From Deltaproteobacteria bacterium (lineage in GTDB: Bacteria; Myxococcota_A; Polyangia; Haliangiales; Haliangiaceae): a stretch of DNA of 32,640 bases. Positions within the stretch are counted from its first letter, which is position 1. The number at the start of each line of letters is the position of its first letter. The stretch spans positions 6,688-39,327 of the forward strand of contig VBLP01000358.1 of the NCBI GenBank assembly GCA_005887925.1, given 5' to 3'. Below the pieces are notes generated by a model. That model did not search any database. It was not told the DNA's origin and saw nothing but the letters and a program-made list of their open reading frames with translations. The translations under genes were made by a program, and so were the position numbers. Positions 1-8,537 of this stretch are shown piece after piece.

Positions 1-817
1 TCGTGCGGACGAGGACGTCCATGGGCGTCGCCCCCGAGAACGGACCGTCGCCCGCGAGGATCGCGTAGAGCGTCGCGCCCATCGCGAAGACGTCGGCGGG
101 CTTCTTCACGCGCTTGGCGTCGGACGCCTGCTCCGGGGCCATGTAGCCCGGCGTGCCCATCACCGCGCCGACCTGCGTCTCACCCTCCATCGTCACGATG
201 TCGCGCACCGACGGGTGCCCCGAGCCGTCCTCGTCGAGCACGCGCGCCACGCCCCAGTCGAGCACGTAGACCTCGCCGAAGTCGCCCAGCATGATGTTGG
301 TCGGCTTGATGTCGCGGTGGATCACGCCGTGCTCGTGGGCGAACTCGATCGCGAGGCAGACATCGACGAACGCCCGCAGCAGCGGCCGCAGCGACCCGCC
401 GAGCAGCTGGAACAGCGTCGTGCCCGCGAGCCGCTTCATCGTGAAGTACGGCCGGCCGTCGGCGTCGCGGCCGAGCTCGTGGACCGGCACGATCCCCGGA
501 TGCTGCAGCCGCGCCTGGATCTTGGCCTCGCGCAGAAACCGGGTCTCCGCGTCCACGCCCGGATCCGCCCAGCGCATGCGCTTGATCGCGACCTCGCGGC
601 CGATGTGCTCGTCGTGGGCCAGCACCACCTCGCCCATCCCGCCGCGGCCCAGCAGCTCTCCGATCGCATAGCCGTCGAGCGCGATCGGCGGCGCATCGTC
701 GTCCTCCGGTGGCAAGCCCGTCGAACCGCCGGTACAGGTCGCCGGCGCCCGCGACGCGGCGGCGTCATCGGTCAGGCCGGCATCGGTCAGGCGGTCCCGT
801 GGATCCTTCGACCTCAT
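1..817 (-). CDS. Ser/Thr protein kinase, C-terminal part beyond the window
   Basis: Hanks-type serine/threonine kinase, reading leftward off the window edge; 272 codons are present. Seen: glycine loop GRGGMGEV at about residues 57-64, ATP-binding Lys79 in EVAIKRM, catalytic HRDIKPTN at 167-174, the metal-binding motif as DWG (187-189) instead of DFG, and an activation-segment end [10 protein letters not shown]. The first ~45 residues are polar and unstructured-looking. DWG variants occur in active bacterial kinases, so activity is not excluded. The ATG at 817 was chosen because the reading frame and coding-like composition begin there; GGGGA directly precedes it, closer than an ideal ribosome site. 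Kinases of this family often carry a membrane segment and sensor after the catalytic domain; that part is not visible. Substrate unknown. It is divergent from the 1106 gene, with 288 bp between them. Confidence 0.93.
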   Translation of the reverse strand, partial: MRSKDPRDRLTDAGLTDDAAASRAPATCTGGSTGLPPEDDDAPPIALDGYAIGELLGRGGMGEVVLAHDEHIGREVAIKRMRWADPGVDAETRFLREAKIQARLQHPGIVPVHELGRDADGRPYFTMKRLAGTTLFQLLGGSLRPLLRAFVDVCLAIEFAHEHGVIHRDIKPTNIMLGDFGEVYVLDWGVARVLDEDGSGHPSVRDIVTMEGETQVGAVMGTPGYMAPEQASDAKRVKKPADVFAMGATLYAILAGDGPFSGATPMDVLVRT

Positions 818-949
818 TCCCCGATGGTAACGCTTGCCCGGCAGAACGCACGTTCGCCGCGCACCGGCCGGCAGTCCTTGCCGCGCGACACGAGGTCGGC
901 GGGCACCTGCGTCGCACCCGGTCGCGAGCGCGCCGCGCACGGCCGGCAA

Positions 950-1021
950 CAATTGCTGATCATGAATGTCATAATCTCCATTCCCGGTCATCAATTGCAT
1001 TTCTTATCTGAGTGCTATATT
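950..1021 (+). promoter_or_regulatory. AT-rich control region with paired CAATTGC repeats and a weak promoter
   Basis: The 288-bp divergent gap (818-1105) contains an AT-rich island, unlike the surrounding DNA. CAATTGC occurs twice, at 950-956 and 992-998, exactly 42 bp (about four helical turns) apart, with a TGATCA palindrome at 957-962 between them. TTGCAT (995-1000) and TATATT (1016-1021) could be -35/-10 elements for the 1106 gene, but the spacer is only 15 bp. The rest of the gap shows nothing else recognisable. Regulatory role is inferred. Confidence 0.35.
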
Positions 1022-1105
1022 TTTCAGCGATGGAAAGGACGTCGCGGGTGGATAGCGTTGTCATCGTGATGTCTTCCAGCGACAACCAACAAGGCCAGAG
1101 ACACC

Positions 1106-3244
1106 ATGCCTGACAACACCACTCATGTTCCGGTCGAGCGTCTGAACTTCAAGGCGCTCCTACTTGCCAATCCCAATCACTTCGGGACGCTCAAGAACAC
1201 CAAGTTCCCGGCCGCCGCGGACGTCCAGGGCAATACCAGCTTCGAGGCCGTCACCTGCGTCGGCTATAACTCCGAGCTCCACCGGATCGAGGCCACGGTG
1301 CAGCTCAAGCAGTCGGCGGGCTACCTCGGCGACCTGTGCTCGCTCGGCACGCAGGAGTACGTGCGGTTCTTCGCCTCGTTCGACAACGGCGCGACGTGGA
1401 CCGACGCGGGGATGAGCTCGTTCACCGCGCACGATCTCCCGCGGCCGCAGCCGATCATGCACGCGGTCGGCGTCGGGTTCAACGCCGGCATCGTGCTCTG
1501 CGTCGCGGCGAAGCAGACGTTCAAGATCCGCGCGATCCTGTCGTGGAACAACCCGCCGACCGCGGGGGACCCGGGCTTCACGCCGATCTGGGGCAACGTC
1601 ACCGACGTCACCGCGCGGCGCACCCCGATCAACCTCATCAAGCTGCCGCCGAAGATCGACCTGCCCAAGCTGGTGGTCGCGTCCGGCGTGTCGCCGGCCA
1701 CGCTGTCGGCTGCCGCGACCGCGACGATCGACACGTCCCCCGCGGCGCTGGCCAAGGCGTATGCGGACAAGGGCGTCCCGCAGCACCGCTACCTGTATCC
1801 GCAGATCGCGACGGCGCTCGCGAAGCATCCGCCGGCGGGCGCGGCGATCGGCAGCGAGCTGGTCAACCTGGTGCCGCAGGTCAACCTCGCCGAGCTGATC
1901 AAGCTGATCCAGGCGCAGCAGGGCAACGTGACGTTCGAGCGGCTGGATTGCATCGGCTACGAGGCCGCGGACGGCATGCTCGCCGGCGTGTTCACGCTGC
2001 GGCTCGCCAACGGCTACAGCGGCGGACCGTGCACGCCGGGCAGCCTCGAGCACGTGGCATTCTTCATCGACTGGCACGACGGCACGGGCTTCCACTTCGC
2101 CGGTGCCACCGCGACGCGCGTCCACGACGGCGCCGACATCCCGGGCGATGGCGTGCGCTACGAGGTGCGGGTGCCGCTCGATGCCTCGCACCACCAGAAG
2201 CTGTGCAGCGCGGGGCCGGCGCTCGCCCACGTCCGCGCGATCCTGTCGTGGAACCAGCCGGTCCCGACCAACAACCCGAACTACGTCCCGGTGTGGGGCA
2301 ACCGGCAGGACGCCGAGATCCAGCTCGAGCCAGGTCAGTCGGTGCCGGGCACCCAGGTGGTCCCGATCCTGAGCGCGGTCGGCGACATCTCGGTCGCGCA
2401 CATCGACGCCAACGGCCTGATCCAGAACGGAACGGCGCTCCACACCGGCCTGGGCTTCGACGACGCGCCGTTCGGCGGCCGGATCACGCTCGCCGGAAAG
2501 ATCGTCAACGGCGGCAACGCGACGAAGTACCGCATCATGCGGCGGCTCGCGGGAGTCGGCGGCTTCGTGCCGCTGACCAACGAGCCGGCCGGGCTCACCC
2601 TGTCGATCACGACGTACAACGCGATCACCGGCGTGCAGACCCAGGACGTCGTGTTCCACGCCGACGCCGAGGGCTACTACACGTACCAGGACTACAGCTC
2701 GTCGCACTTCGTCGAGGGCAACCTCCTGAGCGTCTGGTTCTCGAACGCCGGTGAGGACGCGCACACCTTCGAGGTGCGGCTCGACGTCTCGACCGACGGC
2801 AACCCCGCGCACGACATCCACAGCAACACGGTGCACGTGAAGGTCGACAACCAGGCGCCGGTGGCAACGCTGACGGTCGACAACGGCGCCGACGGAGAGT
2901 GCGCCGACTACGACAAGGGCCAGACGGTGACCGGCACGTTCACCGCGACGGACAGCAACATCAGCTCCTACGGCTTCTCGATCCTGCCGCCCAACCCGGC
3001 CAACGGCGCGGTGGTGCACCCGCTGGCGGCGCCCGCGTCGGCGACGGATCTGCCGCAGGTCCACCCGTCGCTCGCGGATCCCGGCATCGCGGCCGGCTTC
3101 TACAAGATCGACACCACGCCGATGAAGCCGTGCGGCTACGCGCTCGTGCTCGGCGTCTGGGATCGCACCAACGTCGACAGCGGCCGGACGTCACACTACG
3201 CGCAGGCCTCGATCGGGTTCTGCGTCCGCCAGCCGGCGCACTGA
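1106..3244 (+). CDS. 712-aa protein of unknown function with a duplicated three-Cys domain
   Basis: Function not recognised. The protein has no signal peptide or membrane segment. Two ~130-residue repeats are evident: residues ~44-172 and ~274-407. Each starts with a VTCVGY / LDCIGY-like strand, continues with a GY-x-G-x-L/P-C segment and an aromatic FFxSFDNG / FFIDWHDG segment, and ends in RAILSWN...P-x-WGN. Three cysteines match between copies: 51, 78, 132 against 282, 309, 367. Residues ~410-712 are beta-rich and resemble Ig-like folds (for example KVDNQAPVATLTVDNGAD, as seen in bacterial adhesive proteins). A low-complexity Ala/Pro linker joins the repeats. The start is preceded by AAGG about 11 bp upstream. 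It is a single gene, divergent from a kinase. Export by a non-Sec route or a cytoplasmic location are both possible. Confidence 0.85.
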   Translation: MPDNTTHVPVERLNFKALLLANPNHFGTLKNTKFPAAADVQGNTSFEAVTCVGYNSELHRIEATVQLKQSAGYLGDLCSLGTQEYVRFFASFDNGATWTDAGMSSFTAHDLPRPQPIMHAVGVGFNAGIVLCVAAKQTFKIRAILSWNNPPTAGDPGFTPIWGNVTDVTARRTPINLIKLPPKIDLPKLVVASGVSPATLSAAATATIDTSPAALAKAYADKGVPQHRYLYPQIATALAKHPPAGAAIGSELVNLVPQVNLAELIKLIQAQQGNVTFERLDCIGYEAADGMLAGVFTLRLANGYSGGPCTPGSLEHVAFFIDWHDGTGFHFAGATATRVHDGADIPGDGVRYEVRVPLDASHHQKLCSAGPALAHVRAILSWNQPVPTNNPNYVPVWGNRQDAEIQLEPGQSVPGTQVVPILSAVGDISVAHIDANGLIQNGTALHTGLGFDDAPFGGRITLAGKIVNGGNATKYRIMRRLAGVGGFVPLTNEPAGLTLSITTYNAITGVQTQDVVFHADAEGYYTYQDYSSSHFVEGNLLSVWFSNAGEDAHTFEVRLDVSTDGNPAHDIHSNTVHVKVDNQAPVATLTVDNGADGECADYDKGQTVTGTFTATDSNISSYGFSILPPNPANGAVVHPLAAPASATDLPQVHPSLADPGIAAGFYKIDTTPMKPCGYALVLGVWDRTNVDSGRTSHYAQASIGFCVRQPAH

Positions 3245-3598
3245 CGGCGGTATCGAGCCGCAGTCGACGGCGCGCGCTATCGGGCCGGATCCGAAGTTCC
3301 CGCAGTGGGTCCCGCGGCGATGCCGGTCGCGGCGATCACCGAGATCACCCATCACGATCACCAGGCGGCGCAATCGCAGAAAACGACAACCGATCTGTAC
3401 GCGCATCCGCGAGGCAGCCCTCATGAGGACCCGCGATCGGGGAATCGTCGCGCACGGAGCGCATCGCTCGACGGTAAGGATGACTTCCGCGCCGCGGCTG
3501 ACGTACGATGTGTCGATTGATTCTGCGTATGTGGTACTGACCTGCTGAGGGCGTGGCGCGAGCTGCCGCGCGACGGCGGGAATCAACAGGAGATCGAG
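3245..3598. other. Intergenic region without a recognised gene
   Basis: The 354 bases between the 712-aa protein and the lipoprotein at 3599 hold no reading frame with convincing codon bias on either strand. Composition is slightly less GC-rich towards 3360-3420 and 3510-3545. No clear hairpin with a T-run and no strong promoter were seen. The 3-prime end carries the ribosome-binding site of the next gene (AGGAGA, 3588-3593). Confidence 0.6.
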
Positions 3599-4318
3599 AT
3601 GAAGATACTGTGTCATGTCATGGCCGGCCTGATCTTGATTGCGTGCGGAGGCAGCGACGGGCCGAACTTCGGACCGGAGACCGATCCGACCCCGGCGCAG
3701 CAGGCGGCGATCTCGTCGACCGCGCAGGACCTCGCCCTGATGGCGATGGCCGATGCGCAGGGCCAGGCCGCCGGAGGGGCCGCCATCGGGTTCGCGTTCG
3801 GCGCGCAGGCGCTGATCGCCAACGGCACCGCGGCGAGCCTGTCGCCCGGCCTGCCCGGCGCCGCGCAGATCGCGCCTGCGATCGCGGCGCTGCGCCAGGC
3901 CCAGCTGGTCGACTGCGAGGTGATCACCTCGAACAGCATCGTGTGGAATCACTGCACGGACCCCGACGGCGGCTTCACGATCGACGGCATGATGAGCTGG
4001 AGCCCCGGTCACGTCGACATCGACCTCCAGCTCGCCGGCAGCGCCCAGGGCCTCCAGTTCGCCTCGTCGCTCAAGGGCTCGGTGACCGCCACGTCATCGT
4101 CGATCAAGGCCGACATGACGATCTCCGCGACCGTGACCGGCAACGGCAACAACGCCAGCGAGACCCTCCGCACGCAGGTCGACGTCGAGCTCACCAGCGG
4201 CTGCATCTCGAGCGGCACGCTGACGATCACGGCGACCGGCTCCGGGACCGGCTCGCGCAATGCCGCGCTCCAGGTGATCTGGACCGGCTGCAACGCGTTC
4301 CGCGTCCGCAACGCCTGA
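3599..4318 (+). CDS. Lipoprotein of unknown function
   Basis: A 239-aa predicted lipoprotein. The N-terminus has a short hydrophobic stretch ending in a lipobox LIAC (Cys16), followed by GGSDG, so it should be cleaved by signal peptidase II and anchored in a membrane; there is no Asp at +2. Residues ~25-100 are Ala/Gln-rich and helical (AQGQAAGGAAIGFAFGAQA); residues ~105-235 are Thr/Ser-rich beta strands with Cys at 103, 119 and near the end (SGCISSG, WTGCNAF), which may form disulfides. AGGAGA at 3588-3593, 5 bp before the ATG, is a good ribosome site and fixes the start. It converges on the 4340 gene with only 21 bp between stops. No family was recognised. Confidence 0.85.
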   Translation: MKILCHVMAGLILIACGGSDGPNFGPETDPTPAQQAAISSTAQDLALMAMADAQGQAAGGAAIGFAFGAQALIANGTAASLSPGLPGAAQIAPAIAALRQAQLVDCEVITSNSIVWNHCTDPDGGFTIDGMMSWSPGHVDIDLQLAGSAQGLQFASSLKGSVTATSSSIKADMTISATVTGNGNNASETLRTQVDVELTSGCISSGTLTITATGSGTGSRNAALQVIWTGCNAFRVRNA

Positions 4319-4339
4319 CGCTCGAGCGGCTACGGGCGG

Positions 4340-4894
4340 CTACGCGCCGGTCTGCTGGCAGATCGCCAGCGCCCGGTTGATGTACGCCGAGCACGTGGCG
4401 TTCGGCAGATCGGGCGATCCGGCGCCGGGTGCGCCGTAGCTGAAGTACCCCGACTGGGTGAGGCTCGGAGCGAGCCCCAGGCTGAGCGACATCGTGCAGC
4501 TCAGGTGATCGTAGCCCCCGGTTCCCGTCGCGTTGTTGCAATCCAGGAGCGTGGTCATCGAGGTTGGAGGGTTGCCGCTGACCGACACCGAGATCTCGCA
4601 GTTCCTCATGACCGGACCGCCGTTGTAGATCGGCAACGTGTCGAGCACCCCTTTCGGGATCTGGCACCGCCAGCCCATCGATGGGGGGCCCGGGTTCTGC
4701 GAGGTCGGGTTGCCGTCGCTGTAGGTCACGGTGATCGTGCTGGTCGGCGGGGGCGGCTGCGGCGGCAGATCCTCGCCGCTGCCGCTGCCGGTCAGGTTCG
4801 AAGCCGTCTCGCTGGTCATCCGGCTCGGGTCACTGGTGCAGCCGGCGAGCGCGGCGAGCGCGGCCGCGGCTGCGAACATGGTTAGCTTGGTCAT
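4340..4894 (-). CDS. Small lipoprotein of unknown function
   Basis: A 184-aa predicted lipoprotein, second gene of a two-gene leftward operon (26 bp after the 5445-4921 gene). The signal is MTKLTMFAAAAALAALAGC with lipobox LAGC, Cys19 becoming the lipidated residue. A Pro-rich linker (LPPQPPPP) follows at about residues 44-51, then a Ser/Thr/Gly-rich domain with several Cys (WRCQIP, RNCEIS, LLDCNN, LSCTMS, ATCSAY, AICQQT). The frame is open further upstream, but AAGGAG (4901-4906) 6 bp before this ATG, and the lipoprotein signal itself, decide the start. No family recognised; the even cysteine count fits a disulfide-bonded periplasmic or surface domain. Confidence 0.85.
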   Translation of the reverse strand: MTKLTMFAAAAALAALAGCTSDPSRMTSETASNLTGSGSGEDLPPQPPPPTSTITVTYSDGNPTSQNPGPPSMGWRCQIPKGVLDTLPIYNGGPVMRNCEISVSVSGNPPTSMTTLLDCNNATGTGGYDHLSCTMSLSLGLAPSLTQSGYFSYGAPGAGSPDLPNATCSAYINRALAICQQTGA

Positions 4895-4920
4895 CTTGGT
4901 CTCCTTGGACGTCCGTGCGC

Positions 4921-5445
4921 TCAGCGCGCCGCCGGATCGAGGTTCGGGTTGAGTCGCGGCATGTCCTCGTTGGCCGGCTTGGGCGCCGGCGGCGGGGGCG
5001 GTGGCCCCGGTGGCGGCATCGCGCCGCCGCCGCCCGGGTTCGCCGGCTTGGGCAGCGCGCCGATCGCGCCGCAATACAGCTCGTTGGGGTTCGTCGCGCA
5101 CTGACAGTAGAGCTGGGACATCGTCCACCACACCCACACCATCGACTGCGTCACGACGAGGGCCTGCGCGAGGCACTGGGTCGACTTCCAGCCGTTGGCG
5201 TTGCACACCTGATACAGCTGGCCCACCTGCGCCATGAGTCCGACGACCGCGCCGCCTACCTGGGCGATCAGATTTGCGCAGTTCGGCACGGCGAGGTTCG
5301 TGTTCGTGGCAGCGCCCGAGCCGGCGAACACCTCGGTGGCGGTCGCCGGCTCGATGGGTGCGGCCCGGGCGGCGGGGTCGCCGGCGGTGAGTGTGAGCGC
5401 GACGGCGCTGCACAAGATCCAGATCGCGATTCGTCGGATGCGCAT
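4921..5445 (-). CDS. Secreted protein with Pro-rich tail, unknown function
   Basis: A 174-aa predicted exported protein and first gene of the operon with the 4894-4340 lipoprotein. MRIRRIAIWILCSAVALTLT followed by AGDPAARAAP is a Sec signal with a likely cleavage after ARA. The mature part has a Cys-containing helical segment (NCANLIAQVGGAVVGLMAQV, QVCNANGWKSTQC, QLYCQCATNP, LYCGAIG) and a C-terminal Gly/Pro-rich tail (PPPGPPPPPPAPKPANED). The frame is open upstream to 5646, but that extension is Arg-rich and unlike a protein; AAGGAG at 5451-5456 with a 5-bp spacer fixes the start at 5445. Function not recognised. Shared operon, export and cysteine content suggest it works with the downstream lipoprotein at the cell envelope. 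Confidence 0.82.
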   Translation of the reverse strand: MRIRRIAIWILCSAVALTLTAGDPAARAAPIEPATATEVFAGSGAATNTNLAVPNCANLIAQVGGAVVGLMAQVGQLYQVCNANGWKSTQCLAQALVVTQSMVWVWWTMSQLYCQCATNPNELYCGAIGALPKPANPGGGGAMPPPGPPPPPPAPKPANEDMPRLNPNLDPAAR

Positions 5446-5648
5446 GGCTGCTCCTTTCGATGTGGTCGGTTCGTGACCGCGAACCGGCACAGCAAGGGTC
5501 GCGCCACGCGCGCGGACGCGGCGCAGTGCGAGGCGCACGCGCGGAAACGCGTTCCGCGCCGGACACGTGTTGCACGCCGGCAAGGGTCGGCCGTGCAGGT
5601 GTTGCATCGCTGCAGCACCGCCGTCCGGCACCGCGCCGAGTATCAAGC

Positions 5649-5667
5649 GCGGCCCGACACCGGCCGC
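5649..5667 (-). terminator. Possible hairpin terminator after clpA
   Basis: A 6-bp GC-only stem (GCGGCC / GGCCGC) with a 7-nt loop lies 20 bp past the clpA stop on its coding strand. There is no T-run after it, so an intrinsic terminator is only a possibility. The remainder of the 241-bp gap to the 5445 gene shows two GTGTTGCA copies (5567-5574 and 5599-5606) and the palindrome ACACGTGT (5563-5570), but no gene. Confidence 0.3.
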
Positions 5668-5686
5668 TCGACGAATCGCCGGCTGC

Positions 5687-7966
5687 TCAGTTCGCCGGGT
5701 CGTCCTTGGCCGGTTCGCAGGCGATGTCGATCGCGCCGTCCTTGACGTCGATGCGCGCGACGCCGCCGCTGGCGAGCTTGCCGAACAGGATCTCGTTGGC
5801 GAGCGGCGCCTTGAGCGTGGACTGGACCAGCCGCGCCATCGGCCGGGCGCCCATCGCCTTGTCGTAGCCGTGCTCGACGAACCAGTCGATCGCGGCGGGG
5901 CTGACCTCGAGCTGGACCTTCTTCTCGGCGAGCTGGCCGTCGAGCTCGTCGAGGAACTTGCGCGCGACCTTGCGGATCACCTCGACGGGCAGGGCGTCGA
6001 ACATGACGGTGGCGTCGAGCCGGTTGCGGAACTCGGGGGTGAACACGCGCTCGAGCGCCTTCTTGCCGGACTTGGGGTCGCCGATCGAATCGCCGAAGCC
6101 GCCGAAAAATCCGATCGACCCGGCGGCCATCTCGCGGCTGCCCGCGTTGCTCGACATGATCAGGATGACGTTCTTGAAGTCGCTCTTGCGGCCGTTGTTG
6201 TCGGTCAGGGTCGCGTGGTCCATGACCTGGAGCAGGATGTTGTAGATGTCGGGGTGCGCCTTCTCGATCTCGTCGAGCAGGACCACCGAGTACGGGTGCT
6301 TGTTGATCGCGTCGGTGAGCTGGCCGCCCTGATCGAAGCCGACGTAGCCGGGCGGCGCGCCGATCAGCCGCGACACGGTGTGCTTCTCCATGTACTCGGA
6401 CATGTCGAACCGGATGAACTCGACGCCGAGCACGGCGGCGAGCTGCTTGGCGAGCTCGGTCTTGCCGACTCCCGTCGGCCCGGCGAACAGGAAGCAGCCG
6501 GTCGGCTTCTGGGGGTTGCCCAGGCCCGCGCGCGACAGCTTGATCACGGTGGCGAGCTGCTCGATCGCCTTGTCCTGGCCGAAGATCATGCGCCTGAGGT
6601 CGCCCTCGAGGTCGGCGAGCTTCTTCTTGTCGGCCGATGACACCGAACGGGTCGGGATCCGGGCGATCTTGGCGACGACCTCCTCGATCAGCGCGGGGCG
6701 GATCTCCTCGGGGCGCTGCTCGGGGAGCATCAGCCGGACCCGCGCGCCGGCCTCGTCGATCACGTCGATCGCCTTGTCGGGCAGGTGCGCGCCGCTGATG
6801 TGGCGCGCCGACAGCTCGACCGCCGATTCGATCGCCGCGTCGGTGTACTTGACCTGGTGGTGCTCCTCGTAGCGGGGCCGCAGGCCCTTGAGGATGTCGA
6901 TCGCCTCGGGCACGGTCGGCTCGCCGATGTCGATGCGCTGGAACCGCCGCGACAGCGCGCGGTCGCGCTCGAACGCCTGGCGATAGTCCTTGAACGTGGT
7001 CGAGCCGATGCACTTGAGCTCGCCGTTGGACAGCGGCGGCTTGAGGATGTTGGCGGCGTCCATCGTCCCGCCGCTGGTCGCGCCGGCGCCGATGATGTTG
7101 TGGATCTCGTCGATGAACAGGATCGACTTGGGATCGCCGATCAGGACCTTGAGCACGGCCTTGAGCCGCTCCTCGAAGTCGCCGCGGTAGCGCGTGCCGG
7201 CGAGCACCGCGGTCATGTCGAGCGAGTAGACCCGCGCGTCGAGCAGCGGCTGGGGCACCTTGCCGTCGACGATGCGCAGCGCGAGGCCCTCGGCCAGCGC
7301 GGTCTTGCCGACGCCGGGCTCGCCGATCAGGAGCGGGTTGTTCTTGCGGCGCCGCGACAGCACCTGGATCATGCGCTCGAGCTCGTCGGCGCGGCCGATC
7401 AGCGGGTCGATCTTGCCGTCGCGCGCGCGCTGGGTGAGGTCCTGGCAGAAGCTCTCGAGCGGGTTGGACACCCGCTGGTCCTCGCCGTCCTCCTCGACGC
7501 CGTGCGCGCGCGGCACGACCGGCTCGCCGGACTCGACCTTGGACACGCCGTGCGAGATGTAGTTGATGACGTCGAACCGCGACACGCCCTGCTTCTCGAG
7601 CAGGTAGACCGCGTGCGAGTCGCGCTCGCGGAACATCGACGCGATCACGTTGCCGGTGGTCATCTGCTGGCGGCCCGCGGCCTGGACGTGCATCGCCGCG
7701 CGCTGCAGCACGCGCTGGAACGCCAGGGTCTGGTCCGGCCCGCTGTCCTCGCCCTCGGGCAGCTCGTCGACCTCCTCCTCGAGGAAGCGCTCGAGGTCGC
7801 CGCGCAGCTTGTCGACGTTGCCGCCGCACTTGACGACGATGTCGATGCCGCTGGGATCGTCGAGGATCGACAGCAGCAGGTGCTCGAGGGTCAGGTACTC
7901 GTGGCGCCGGCTGCGCACGTCGTCGACGGCGCGCTGCAGGGTGGCTTGGAGCTCGGGAGAAAGCAT
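5687..7966 (-). CDS. clpA: ATP-dependent Clp protease ATP-binding subunit ClpA
   Basis: 759-aa AAA+ unfoldase, the usual length for ClpA. It forms hexamers that unfold substrates and thread them into ClpP. Order: N-terminal double Clp-N domain (1-145), first AAA+ module with Walker A GEPGVGKT (215-222) and Walker [10 protein letters not shown] (282-290), second module with GPTGVGKT (496-503) and [10 protein letters not shown] (561-570), then an IGF tripeptide (618-620) in the loop that docks ClpP, and a C-terminal D2-small domain. No ClpB-type long middle domain is present, which supports ClpA over ClpB; pairing with clpS supports ClpA over ClpC. It starts 18 bp after clpS, with GAGG 7 bp upstream of the ATG, so both are one operon. 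clpP is not in the window. Confidence 0.98.
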   Translation of the reverse strand: MLSPELQATLQRAVDDVRSRRHEYLTLEHLLLSILDDPSGIDIVVKCGGNVDKLRGDLERFLEEEVDELPEGEDSGPDQTLAFQRVLQRAAMHVQAAGRQQMTTGNVIASMFRERDSHAVYLLEKQGVSRFDVINYISHGVSKVESGEPVVPRAHGVEEDGEDQRVSNPLESFCQDLTQRARDGKIDPLIGRADELERMIQVLSRRRKNNPLLIGEPGVGKTALAEGLALRIVDGKVPQPLLDARVYSLDMTAVLAGTRYRGDFEERLKAVLKVLIGDPKSILFIDEIHNIIGAGATSGGTMDAANILKPPLSNGELKCIGSTTFKDYRQAFERDRALSRRFQRIDIGEPTVPEAIDILKGLRPRYEEHHQVKYTDAAIESAVELSARHISGAHLPDKAIDVIDEAGARVRLMLPEQRPEEIRPALIEEVVAKIARIPTRSVSSADKKKLADLEGDLRRMIFGQDKAIEQLATVIKLSRAGLGNPQKPTGCFLFAGPTGVGKTELAKQLAAVLGVEFIRFDMSEYMEKHTVSRLIGAPPGYVGFDQGGQLTDAINKHPYSVVLLDEIEKAHPDIYNILLQVMDHATLTDNNGRKSDFKNVILIMSSNAGSREMAAGSIGFFGGFGDSIGDPKSGKKALERVFTPEFRNRLDATVMFDALPVEVIRKVARKFLDELDGQLAEKKVQLEVSPAAIDWFVEHGYDKAMGARPMARLVQSTLKAPLANEILFGKLASGGVARIDVKDGAIDIACEPAKDDPAN

Positions 7967-7984
7967 GCGGTACCTCGTCTCACG

Positions 7985-8341
7985 TCAGTCGGTCGGCTCG
8001 ATCGAGAGCTGGAGCGGGAACTGCTGCGCCTTGGCCAGGTGCATGGTCTTGGTCACCTTGGTCTCGGCGACCTCGAAAGTGTAGACGCCCGCAACCCCGA
8101 TGCCGTGGTTGTGGACGTGGCTCATGATCGAGACCGCGTCGCTCTCGTTCTTGTGGAACACGGTCTGCAGCACCCACACCACGAACTCGCGCGTGGTGTA
8201 GTCGTCGTTGTGCAAGAGGACCTTGTACATCGGAGGCTTCTTGGTGCGCGTGCGATCCTCGAGCACCAGCCCGGTCTGGCGTTCGCCGTCTCGCCGGGGC
8301 GGTGCAGGCGGTTTCTTGTCGTCCGACAGCCGGATCACCAT
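7985..8341 (-). CDS. clpS: ClpS adaptor protein
   Basis: 118-aa adaptor that binds N-degron substrates (proteins with large hydrophobic N-terminal residues) and hands them to ClpA. The flexible N-terminal tail (~35 residues, Lys/Pro/Arg-rich) is followed by the ClpS core with the hallmark MYKVLLHNDDYTTREFVV, whose NDD segment helps form the N-degron pocket, and the helix ending in HVHNHGIGVAGVYTFEVAET. First gene of the clpS-clpA operon. Start detail: GGAGG lies only 1 bp before the ATG at 8341 but 4 bp before an in-frame GTG at 8338, so translation may begin at the GTG, removing one residue. It is divergent from the M20 peptidase, with 196 bp between starts. Confidence 0.97.
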   Translation of the reverse strand: MVIRLSDDKKPPAPPRRDGERQTGLVLEDRTRTKKPPMYKVLLHNDDYTTREFVVWVLQTVFHKNESDAVSIMSHVHNHGIGVAGVYTFEVAETKVTKTMHLAKAQQFPLQLSIEPTD

Positions 8342-8537
8342 GCCTCCAATAGTACGAGAGCCCGTGCGAGTGTGTAGCGCCAGGGGCCGCGCGTTGCAGC
8401 CCGCAATTTCGGGCAGGTTTCGCGGAGTTCAGCCCCATGATGCGCATCTTTCGGGGCCGGGGGCACAGCCGCGCGTGCCATCCCCGGCCAGCGGCCGACC
8501 GATAGATCCTCCCCGCGATCGCAAGTAGAGTGCCGCC

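Noticed and set aside
1160-3064. Long open frame on the minus strand opposite the 712-aa gene
   Set aside because: Composition is Arg/Val/Asp/Ala-repetitive, typical of the antisense of GC-rich coding DNA; the plus strand has internal repeats, conserved cysteines and normal codon bias.
5446-5646. N-terminal extension of the secreted protein at 4921-5445
   Set aside because: A strong ribosome site and a signal peptide begin at 5445; the extension is Arg/Cys-rich without family features.
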